From contig NZ_KN050846.1 in assembly GCF_000746845.1 (NCBI RefSeq), forward strand, positions 1,504,963 to 1,568,962: 64,000 bases of DNA. The letters are read 5' to 3'. Below are positions 16,746 to 23,696 of the stretch, piece after piece; the stretch's first letter is position 1; each line of letters opens with the position of its first letter. This stretch comes from Altibacter lentus (GTDB taxonomy: Bacteria; Bacteroidota; Bacteroidia; Flavobacteriales; Flavobacteriaceae). The notes beneath the pieces were generated by a model. The model was not told where the DNA came from. It worked only from the letters and a program-made list of their open reading frames with translations, and ran no database searches. Made by a program: the position numbers and the translations under genes.

Positions 16746-19106
16746 ATGAAACGATCAATGTCATTTTGTTTCAGAGGGCACTTATACCTCTTTTTTTTAC
16801 TCCTTCCATATATTAGTTTGTATTCACAAGTAGGGATAGGAAATACAAATCCCAATCCGGACGCCTTGTTGGAAATTGGAGATGCTACCACCAATACCAA
16901 AGGACTACTACTACCTAGGGTAGATCTTCTCGCTACAAATAATCCGTCCCCTTTGTCAGCAAATATTCAGGGGATGGTCGTCTATAACAAGAACACCGTT
17001 GCCGATGTTACACCCGGGTACTATTACAATGACGGAAGCAGTTGGGTTCGAATTGCAACTGCTACAGTACCTAGTGATGATTGGACAAAATTAGGTAATC
17101 CGGGAACATCTAATACAACGCACTTTTTAGGAACTTCCGATAATATGGCGATGCGTATCAAAACCAATTCGCTGGATCGATTTGAAATAAGCAGCGGCTC
17201 TACGCTGGCAAATGGCGGCAGGCTATGGGCATATGCCGACGGAACTGCAGCATCCCCCATCTACTCTTGGAGTTCAGATCCCAACACCGGCATGTATCGC
17301 AACAATCCGGATATCTTATTATTCGCTACGGCAGGTTCAGAACGTCTTCGATTATTGGCAAACGGGCAGATCGCCATCAACAACGGCGGGCCAATCGCTG
17401 GCGATCGCTTTACAGTGAACGGCACAAGTGATGAATCGGTTATAAACGGTTACGCTACCGGAGGAAATGGCATTGGCGTCTACGGCGAAAATGCGACTAC
17501 TAATGGTGTAGGCCTTTACGGAAATACAGCCGTCGGTTTTGGGGTTATTGGAGCCAGTACGGGTGGTGGCTATGGTGTTGTAGGCGACAACACCGGCACA
17601 GGTCGGGGTGTGATTGGTTTTAGTACCAGCTCCGGATATGGAGTGCAGGGGCAAAACGACGCTACTGGAATTGGAGTTTTTGGAGCGAGTGTAGGAGTCG
17701 GTAACGGAGTCATAGGACAAAACACAGGAACCGGTCGGGGCGCCATGGGGTATAACTCAGCCAATGGCACCGGAATTCAAGGACAGGTAGATGGTGCCGG
17801 GGTAGGCGTGTTTGGAACAGCAAATCACAACTCTGGCTTTGGCGGCTATATACGAAATCAAGGCACGAACGGAGTGGGTCTGGTTGCTTCAGGTTCCAAT
17901 GCAGGCCTCTTAAGTTTGTCTGGTACCGGTGCAACATTGAATGGTAGCATGGGTGGCGTAGGTTTTTCAACCAGCGCGACGGGAACAGGTATAGGTGGCG
18001 TAGGAAACAACGGCTCAAGTATTACCACTTTAACAACTGGATCGGGGGTGGCAGGGACCGGTAATTCGGGAGTTTACGCTCAAAGTAATGCCGCCACCGG
18101 TATTGGTATAGTCGCAGTAGGTAACAATAGCACAAACATTGTAATGCCAGTTAACGGCGCAGGAATTGCAGCTTCAGGTACTCGTCTGGGCGTATACGGT
18201 TACGCAGGACTTGGAAGTCGTGTAAATGGGAACCGTGGGAATTACGGGGGGCAATTTATTCTGGATACCGATAATGATATTACCACGAATGCAACAAACA
18301 CCGGTACAAGAGCAACGGCCGTGCTCGCCGGTTTCGACAACATCGCTGCTGCCGGAACGGGAGGATCACCACCGGTGCTTACTGCTGCCGACAGTTATTT
18401 TGGCGGCTATTTTAGCGGCGGAAATGTGAACAATGCAACACCCAGCTATGCTTTTGTAGGCTTGCGGCACAATACGAATGCCGCCGGAAGCTCCGGCACC
18501 GATTATAAAATTATCGGTCCGGGATCGGTCTCAACCCTAATAAATGATGCACAAGGCATTCCACGTATCATGTATGCGCCCGAAACACCGGAAATTCTTT
18601 TTCAGGATTACGGTACAGGAAAATTAGTGAATGGAGAAGCACGGATTAACATAGATCCTATACTGAAAGAAGCCATATTTGTAGATGATAAGCATCCTCT
18701 TAAAGTATTCGTTACTTTAGAGGGAGAGTGCAATGGCGTATATGTAACCGATAAGTCGGCGGACGGATTTACGGTCAAGGAATTGCAAGGCGGGACCAGT
18801 AATGTACCTTTCTCATGGCAGTTAGTTGCCAATAGAGCAGACACCAAGGATGCTTCAGGCAAAGTAACATCCAAACATGTAGGTTTAAGGCTGCCCGTTG
18901 GACCCGGACCATTGCAATCTAATGCTGAAAAAGCTGAAACGATATTGCTTCAGGCAGAGCAGAATAATTCGATCCTGTTAAAAGAAGCTACTATTATGGA
19001 GACCAGCAAAAAAGACCTTCCCAAGAAAAGAACGAATCAAAACGATAGTGCAATGCTATCAAAGGAGAAAAGTGATACAAACTCCACTATGGAAAAAGAA
19101 AATTAA
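16746..19106 (+). CDS. Large exported head-module protein with Gly-rich repeats and conserved C-terminal domain
   Basis: 786 residues. A signal peptide ends LYSQ near residue 28 and is followed by VGIGNTNPNPDALLEIGD and a head module. Residues about 235-495 are made of short glycine-rich repeats of the form GxGVxG (GYGVVGDNTGTGRGVIGFS, GIGVFGASVG, GNGVIGQNTGTGRGAMG), probably a beta-helix or beta-roll. The C-terminal domain (about 598-700: TPEILFQDYGTGKLVNGEARINIDP...LEGECNGVYVTDKSADGF...ELQGGTSNVPFSWQLVANR) is clearly homologous to that of the 8467 gene. The tail is Lys/Glu/Ser-rich. Overall this looks like a long fibrous surface protein. It overlaps the convergent downstream gene by 4 bases at the stops. 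Its export route is unknown. Confidence 0.75.
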   Translation: MKRSMSFCFRGHLYLFFLLLPYISLYSQVGIGNTNPNPDALLEIGDATTNTKGLLLPRVDLLATNNPSPLSANIQGMVVYNKNTVADVTPGYYYNDGSSWVRIATATVPSDDWTKLGNPGTSNTTHFLGTSDNMAMRIKTNSLDRFEISSGSTLANGGRLWAYADGTAASPIYSWSSDPNTGMYRNNPDILLFATAGSERLRLLANGQIAINNGGPIAGDRFTVNGTSDESVINGYATGGNGIGVYGENATTNGVGLYGNTAVGFGVIGASTGGGYGVVGDNTGTGRGVIGFSTSSGYGVQGQNDATGIGVFGASVGVGNGVIGQNTGTGRGAMGYNSANGTGIQGQVDGAGVGVFGTANHNSGFGGYIRNQGTNGVGLVASGSNAGLLSLSGTGATLNGSMGGVGFSTSATGTGIGGVGNNGSSITTLTTGSGVAGTGNSGVYAQSNAATGIGIVAVGNNSTNIVMPVNGAGIAASGTRLGVYGYAGLGSRVNGNRGNYGGQFILDTDNDITTNATNTGTRATAVLAGFDNIAAAGTGGSPPVLTAADSYFGGYFSGGNVNNATPSYAFVGLRHNTNAAGSSGTDYKIIGPGSVSTLINDAQGIPRIMYAPETPEILFQDYGTGKLVNGEARINIDPILKEAIFVDDKHPLKVFVTLEGECNGVYVTDKSADGFTVKELQGGTSNVPFSWQLVANRADTKDASGKVTSKHVGLRLPVGPGPLQSNAEKAETILLQAEQNNSILLKEATIMETSKKDLPKKRTNQNDSAMLSKEKSDTNSTMEKEN

Positions 19107-19432
19107 TTCAGGAAATAGATAAAGCGCCAAAAAGACCTCTTTTTTAAATAATCGAGGTCTTTTTCATGTGTATAGGCTTCACGCTCAAAACTAATGTTTT
19201 TATAAGCTTTGTAGCGGTCTTTATACTGAAGAAGCCTAATAACATACTCCAACATATACCATACATAGAAAGGCAGTACAAGTAATTCTGCCTGTTGCCG
19301 AAAATGGATTCGTTCGTGATTCAAAAAAACTAAATCTTTCCGGAGACCACTATGTTTCAGAATAATGAAAGGCCACAGGGTAATTCCCGAAAAACTTTTC
19401 CGAAGCAAAAAACGATTCACCACAACTATCAT
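19103..19432 (-). CDS. Small hypothetical protein with HExxH motif
   Basis: 109 residues, strongly basic and aromatic. The sequence LNHERIHFRQQAELLVLPFYVWYMLEYVIRLL contains an HExxH zinc-binding motif (HERIH) followed by a single hydrophobic segment, and a later FEREAY could supply a third ligand. This pattern is seen in a small conserved Bacteroidota family and recalls M56-like or zincin-type membrane proteins, but enzymatic activity is not shown. The start is the ATG at 19432. Its 5' end lies over the promoter region of the divergent DUF5522 gene, and its stop overlaps the end of the previous plus-strand gene. Confidence 0.6.
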   Translation of the reverse strand: MIVVVNRFLLRKSFSGITLWPFIILKHSGLRKDLVFLNHERIHFRQQAELLVLPFYVWYMLEYVIRLLQYKDRYKAYKNISFEREAYTHEKDLDYLKKRSFWRFIYFLN

Positions 19433-19461
19433 TTGTTCAAGGTAAGAAAATGTTACTTTTG
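19433..19461 (+). promoter_or_regulatory. Consensus flavobacterial promoter; leaderless start of the DUF5522 gene
   Basis: TTG (19433-19435), 18 bases, and an exact TACTTTTG (19454-19461). The predicted start point falls at or next to the ATG at 19466, so the transcript would have almost no leader. This placement also excludes the longer frame starting at 19352. Confidence 0.75.
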
Positions 19462-19465
19462 TAAG

Positions 19466-19642
19466 ATGTTATTCCCAAAGAAAAATATCCCTCTTGAGGA
19501 AGGTGATTATTATATCACCCCTGAAGGCTATAGGTGTTTTACCGAGCAATACCACTTAAAAAGAGGTTATTGCTGTGAAAGCGGCTGCCGTCATTGCCCG
19601 TACGGATTCAACCAAAAGACTCATAGCAAAAAGCGAGAATAA
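19466..19642 (+). CDS. DUF5522 family small Cys-rich protein
   Basis: 58 residues: MLFPKKNIPLEEGDYYITPEG followed by RCFTEQYHLKRGYCCESGCRHCPYGF. The cysteine pattern CC-x3-C-x2-C at the end of the domain is typical of the DUF5522 family and suggests a metal site, perhaps zinc or iron-sulphur (inference). The longer frame from 19352 would add 38 residues, overlap the HExxH gene and begin before the promoter, so it was rejected. Homologues are small stand-alone proteins of unknown role, widespread in Bacteroidota. The urocanate hydratase gene follows after 59 bases and has its own candidate promoter. Confidence 0.82.
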   Translation: MLFPKKNIPLEEGDYYITPEGYRCFTEQYHLKRGYCCESGCRHCPYGFNQKTHSKKRE

Positions 19643-19657
19643 TAGGAACAGTGCGCT

Positions 19658-19691
19658 TTGCGGACACATCGATACAGTAACCATAAATTTG
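19658..19691 (+). promoter_or_regulatory. Candidate promoter for urocanate hydratase
   Basis: TTG (19658-19660), 23 bases, exact TAAATTTG (19684-19691). The ATG at 19702 is only 10 bases further on, so the leader would be very short. Confidence 0.5.
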
Positions 19692-19701
19692 TAAGCATTT
19701 C

Positions 19702-21678
19702 ATGACATTTTCTGAAGAAATACAACAAGGAATCCCCTTTCAATTACCACAGCCAAAACCGTTCGATCCGTCGATTAACCATGCGCCAAAAAGGAAGGAG
19801 ATCCTTTCCGCAGAAGAAAAGAAGCTCGCCTTACAAAATGCGTTACGCTATTTCGAACCAAAACATCACGGTACTCTCCTACCGGAGTTCAAAGAAGAAT
19901 TGGAAACATACGGAAGGATTTACATGTATCGTTTCCGGCCCAATCATAAGATCTATGCCAGGCCTATAAACGAATATCCGGGAAGATGCGAACAAGCCAA
20001 AGCGATCATGCTTATGATCCAAAACAACCTTGATCACGCAGTGGCACAGCATCCTCACGAGTTGATCACCTATGGCGGCAACGGTGCGGTATTTCAAAAT
20101 TGGGCACAATACAGACTTGTAATGAAGTACCTTTCAGAAATGTCTGAAACCCAGACCCTGGTGATGTACTCCGGGCATCCACTGGGTTTGTTCCCTTCGC
20201 ACAAAGAGGCACCCCGGGTGGTGGTTACTAACGGTATGATGATCCCTAATTACTCCAAACCCGATGATTGGGAAAAGTTCAATGCCCTTGGGGTCACGCA
20301 ATACGGACAAATGACGGCAGGAAGCTATATGTATATCGGTCCGCAGGGGATCGTTCATGGCACTACCATCACTGTTCTAAATGGTTTTAGAAAGATCAAA
20401 AAATCGCCACAAGGAGGGCTTTTTGTTACTTCGGGATTAGGGGGTATGAGCGGCGCACAACCCAAAGCAGGTAATATTGCAGGATGTGTTACGGTTTGTG
20501 CCGAAGTGAATAAAAAAGCAACCCACACACGACACAGCCAGGGATGGGTAGATGAAGTAATATCAGATCTCCATACCTTAAGCACCCGTGTACGGACAGC
20601 CTTGCAGGCCAAAGAAACTGTCTCTATTGCTTACGATGGAAATGTGGTTGATGTATGGGAACATTTTGATAAAGAGGACATCCATATCGATCTGGGAAGT
20701 GACCAAACTTCCTTACACAATCCGTGGGCCGGGGGGTACTATCCGGTGGGGATGACCTATGATGAAGCCAATGAGCTTATGGCAAAAGATCCCAAAAAAT
20801 TTAAAGAAGAAGTTCAAAGTACACTGCGTCGACATGCTGAAGCCGTCAACCGGCATACTGCCAAGGGTACTTATTTTTTTGACTACGGAAATGCCTTCCT
20901 TTTGGAAGCTTCCCGTGCGGGAGCCGATATTATGGCTTCTAATGGCATTGATTTCAAATACCCTTCGTACGTTCAGGATATTATGGGCCCTATGTGTTTC
21001 GATTATGGTTTTGGCCCCTTTCGTTGGGTATGTGCTTCCGGCACTAAAGAAGATCTTGCTAAAACCGATTCTATTGCCAGCACTGTTTTGGAAACAATGA
21101 TGCAGAATGCTCCGGAGGAGATCCGGCAGCAAATGGCCGACAACATAAAATGGATTAAAGGAGCACAGGAGAATAAGCTGGTGGTGGGGTCTCAAGCACG
21201 CATCCTGTATGCCGACAGCGAGGGCCGGATAAATATTGCGTCAGCATTTAACAAAGCTATTTCAGAAGGGAAGATCGGCCCCGTAATCCTGGGGAGGGAT
21301 CACCATGATGTTTCGGGAACCGACTCCCCGTATCGTGAAACTTCCAATATCTACGACGGAAGCCGGTTCACTGCCGATATGGCGATCCATAATGTCATTG
21401 GCGACAGCTTTCGCGGCGCTACTTGGGTAAGCATCCACAACGGTGGTGGCGTGGGCTGGGGCGAGGTTATTAACGGAGGATTTGGTATGGTTCTTGATGG
21501 TAGTAGAGATGCGCAGAGGCGTCTGGAGTCCATGCTTTTCTGGGATGTAAATAACGGGATCGCACGACGCAGTTGGGCACGAAATGAGGAAGCCATTTTT
21601 GCGATAAAAAGAGCGATGGAACAGACTCCGGAACTCGTTGTAACGCTTCCAAATTTTGTTGATGACAGCTTATTATAA
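19702..21678 (+). CDS. hutU: Urocanate hydratase
   Basis: 658 residues. The enzyme adds water to urocanate, giving imidazolonepropionate in histidine degradation, using NAD+ as an electrophilic cofactor. Diagnostic stretches are TYGGNGAVFQNWAQY, YSGHPLGLFPSH, the glycine-rich ITVLNGFRKI and TSGLGGMSGAQPKAG, and near the C-terminus SIHNGGGVGWGEVINGGFGMVLDG. It is about 100 residues longer than the classical ~555-residue HutU of proteobacteria; the longer form is usual in Bacteroidota by recollection. No hutH, hutI or hutG lies in the window, so the pathway genes are dispersed. The DUF4136 lipoprotein follows after only 15 bases and probably shares the transcript. Confidence 0.96.
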   Translation: MTFSEEIQQGIPFQLPQPKPFDPSINHAPKRKEILSAEEKKLALQNALRYFEPKHHGTLLPEFKEELETYGRIYMYRFRPNHKIYARPINEYPGRCEQAKAIMLMIQNNLDHAVAQHPHELITYGGNGAVFQNWAQYRLVMKYLSEMSETQTLVMYSGHPLGLFPSHKEAPRVVVTNGMMIPNYSKPDDWEKFNALGVTQYGQMTAGSYMYIGPQGIVHGTTITVLNGFRKIKKSPQGGLFVTSGLGGMSGAQPKAGNIAGCVTVCAEVNKKATHTRHSQGWVDEVISDLHTLSTRVRTALQAKETVSIAYDGNVVDVWEHFDKEDIHIDLGSDQTSLHNPWAGGYYPVGMTYDEANELMAKDPKKFKEEVQSTLRRHAEAVNRHTAKGTYFFDYGNAFLLEASRAGADIMASNGIDFKYPSYVQDIMGPMCFDYGFGPFRWVCASGTKEDLAKTDSIASTVLETMMQNAPEEIRQQMADNIKWIKGAQENKLVVGSQARILYADSEGRINIASAFNKAISEGKIGPVILGRDHHDVSGTDSPYRETSNIYDGSRFTADMAIHNVIGDSFRGATWVSIHNGGGVGWGEVINGGFGMVLDGSRDAQRRLESMLFWDVNNGIARRSWARNEEAIFAIKRAMEQTPELVVTLPNFVDDSLL

Positions 21679-21693
21679 ATAAAAAGATCTACT

Positions 21694-22230
21694 ATGAAAG
21701 TTTTAAAATTCTTACCCCTCTTATTGCTTTTCGTGGTTGCTTCGTGCTCTACTGTAAGGGTTGCCACCGATTATGACCGAGAAGCAAATTTCAGCACGTA
21801 TAACACCTATGCGTTTTATAAGCCCGGGATCGATAAAGCCAAGATATCCGATCTTGACAAGAAACGTATTCTTCGGGCAATAGATACCGAGCTTATGGCT
21901 AAGGGCATGAACAAATCGGAATCACCAGACCTGCTTGTGAGTATCTTCACAAAGGAGCGCGAGCGCGTCGATGTATACAATAATAATTTTGGATTCGGAT
22001 GGGGATGGAATCCATGGTGGTTTGGCAATGGTTACAACACCTCTGTCTCTACAAGAACGGAGGGTACTCTTTACATAGACCTTATCGATGCTAAAACCAA
22101 TGAGTTGGTATGGCAAGGCATGGGGACTTCCAATCTCGTTACACGAGATATTGATAAAAAAGAAGAACGAATTCGTAAGATTGTCAATGAGATACTGGCC
22201 AAGTATCCTCCGGGCACGATGATCAAGTAA
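21694..22230 (+). CDS. DUF4136 lipoprotein
   Basis: 178 residues with a lipobox signal (FVVASC, Cys near residue 18). The DUF4136 domain follows: VATDYDREANFSTYNTYAFYKPG near the start, KRILRAIDTELMAKGMNKSESPDLLVSIFT in the middle, and LYIDLIDAKTNELVWQGMGTS near the end. An aromatic Gly/Trp/Asn insert (FGFGWGWNPWWFGNGY) sits between them, as commonly seen in this family. It is probably anchored to the periplasmic face of a membrane. The function of DUF4136 is unknown. Co-transcription with hutU is suggested by the 15-base gap and the strong terminator after it, but a functional link to histidine catabolism is not evident. Confidence 0.85.
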   Translation: MKVLKFLPLLLLFVVASCSTVRVATDYDREANFSTYNTYAFYKPGIDKAKISDLDKKRILRAIDTELMAKGMNKSESPDLLVSIFTKERERVDVYNNNFGFGWGWNPWWFGNGYNTSVSTRTEGTLYIDLIDAKTNELVWQGMGTSNLVTRDIDKKEERIRKIVNEILAKYPPGTMIK

Positions 22231-22234
22231 CAGT

Positions 22235-22266
22235 AAAAACCCTCATTTAAATGAGGGTTTTTTTAT
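22235..22266 (+). terminator. Terminator after hutU-DUF4136
   Basis: AAAAACCCTCATTT (22235-22248) and AAATGAGGGTTTTT (22249-22262) form a perfect palindrome followed by further Ts. It ends the hutU transcript. The 240 bases to the next gene contain only a weak T5/A5 hairpin (22391-22415) and a promoter. Confidence 0.92.
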
Positions 22267-22443
22267 TTCTTAAATTATCATTCAGCTTCTTTGAATTCCA
22301 GCAGCCACCTAGGTTCTTAAATTTCTCAATATAATTAGAGCATTGTTATTACCATTCACTACCTCTTTCCCAGCATTGAGATATTAAGGTTTTTTCCTTT
22401 GATTAAGAGGAAAAACACTCTTTTAAAATGGATTGTTTAACTA

Positions 22444-22474
22444 TTGATTTACAGCTTCTTAGGCCGTAGGTTTG
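22444..22474 (+). promoter_or_regulatory. Promoter for the triple-repeat T9SS protein
   Basis: TTG (22444-22446), 20 bases, exact TAGGTTTG (22467-22474). The ATG is at 22506, giving a leader of about 25-30 bases. Confidence 0.65.
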
Positions 22475-22505
22475 CCTTGTAAATAATAACTATAAATCAA
22501 TTATC

Positions 22506-23603
22506 ATGAAAACAATCATTACTTTTTTACTTGTTGTCTGGACAACAATCGCATTCGCACAACCCCACATGTTCGTGCATACCGCAAATGCAGGGAACAT
22601 CGCCTCTGCAGTGACCTATATTGATCATCCCGGTCTCAATAACAATCCTACAGCAAAGATCCTCGTGACCCATAATTGGAATCCGTCTAACGGAACCGGG
22701 GTCTATAACGACAAAAAGACCGGAGCGTTTTACAGCACCACGCAAAACAAATGGTGTGTCTTCAACGAGGATAACTCGGCTATGCAACCCGATGTTTCAT
22801 TCAATATTTATATTGCCCAAGGAACCGAAGCATTCACCCATATTTCCAACGCAGGTAATCAAGGAACCAGTACGGCTTATACGATTCTTAACGATCCTGC
22901 CCTCAATGGAAACCCCAATGCTACTGCATTACTTACCACCTATTGGAATGCAAACGGTGTTTATAACGACCATAATTATGGATTTTGGTATGATGATACC
23001 CCAGGGACAGATCATTGGATAATCTATGCCGAAGATCTCACCGCTATTCCCACAGATGCCGCCTTTTTTGTTGTGGTAGAGGGAGAAGGAGTGCAAAGCA
23101 TGCGCCATGAGGCAGATGCAGGAAACATTTCCGCTAACTGGACAATGATCTCACACCCCTTGTTAGACGGTGACCCTAATGCGGTTTTTGTTGCCACACA
23201 TAATTGGGGAGTGACAGGAGATACCTCCAACGTCGTGTTAGATAAAACGTTTGGTGTCTGGTACACCGGTACCAATTGGGCCATTTATACAGAAGACCAA
23301 TCAGCCATGCCTGTTGGAGCCACCTTCGATCTTCTAATATACGATCCTACATTGAGCACAGAAGACGTTGTTATTGAAGGTTTTGAATATTACCCGAATC
23401 CGGTAAACGACATGGTCACGTTTAAGGCAGAAACGCCTGTATCAAGAGTTACTGTATTTAATGTTCTGGGACAGCAGATACTGGATATTGAAGGCGACAA
23501 TACTAAAATGGTTGTGGATCTATCCGGTCAGACCTCCGGGACCTATTTTGCCAACGTAGCCGTTGGTGAGGCTGTTAAGACCGTGAAATTGGTAAAGTTA
23601 TAA
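22506..23603 (+). CDS. T9SS cargo protein with three ~85-residue repeats
   Basis: 365 residues with a signal peptide ending AFAQ. The mature part contains three tandem copies of one domain: HTANAGNIASAVTYIDHPGLNNNP..., HISNAGNQGTSTAYTILNDPALNGNP... and HEADAGNISANWTMISHPLLDGDP.... Each continues with an (A)xxxTxxW segment, a GVW/GFWY element, WxIYxED and AMPxxxxF. The last ~75 residues (EGFEYYPNPVNDMVTFKAETPVSRVTVFNVLGQQIL...YFANVAVGEAVKTVKLVKL) are a type A T9SS sorting domain. The protein is therefore probably secreted and surface-attached. The repeat resembles an uncharacterised DUF of flavobacterial extracellular proteins. The ligand is unknown. A consensus promoter lies 32 bases upstream. 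Confidence 0.83.
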   Translation: MKTIITFLLVVWTTIAFAQPHMFVHTANAGNIASAVTYIDHPGLNNNPTAKILVTHNWNPSNGTGVYNDKKTGAFYSTTQNKWCVFNEDNSAMQPDVSFNIYIAQGTEAFTHISNAGNQGTSTAYTILNDPALNGNPNATALLTTYWNANGVYNDHNYGFWYDDTPGTDHWIIYAEDLTAIPTDAAFFVVVEGEGVQSMRHEADAGNISANWTMISHPLLDGDPNAVFVATHNWGVTGDTSNVVLDKTFGVWYTGTNWAIYTEDQSAMPVGATFDLLIYDPTLSTEDVVIEGFEYYPNPVNDMVTFKAETPVSRVTVFNVLGQQILDIEGDNTKMVVDLSGQTSGTYFANVAVGEAVKTVKLVKL

Positions 23604-23627
23604 CATTGAACCACTAACTATCCAATG

Positions 23628-23657
23628 AAAAGGGAGCTTCTAAAGCTCCCTTTTTTT
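23628..23657. terminator. Bidirectional terminator between T9SS protein and the E1 gene
   Basis: AAAAGGGAGCTT (23628-23639), loop cta, AAGCTCCCTTTT (23643-23654), then Ts. It serves the plus-strand gene ending at 23603 and, with TTTTCATT on the other side, the minus-strand operon ending at 23697. Confidence 0.9.
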
Positions 23658-23696
23658 ATTACTTATTTAGTGCGTAATGTAGAAAAAATCGCAACC

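Noticed and set aside
17450-18230. Repeat tract considered as a CRISPR array or tandem DNA repeat
   Set aside because: The periodicity is at protein level (GxGVxG), units differ in DNA sequence and length, and the frame is coding throughout.
19352-19465. Longer start for the DUF5522 protein at ATG 19352
   Set aside because: The exact TTG-N18-TACTTTTG promoter lies downstream of it, and the added part overlaps the opposite-strand HExxH gene.
22391-22415. TTTTTCCT/AGGAAAAA hairpin in the gap before the T9SS protein
   Set aside because: It is a low-complexity stem in AT-rich DNA with no neighbour to regulate except the separately promoted gene. It is weak evidence for a terminator or regulator.
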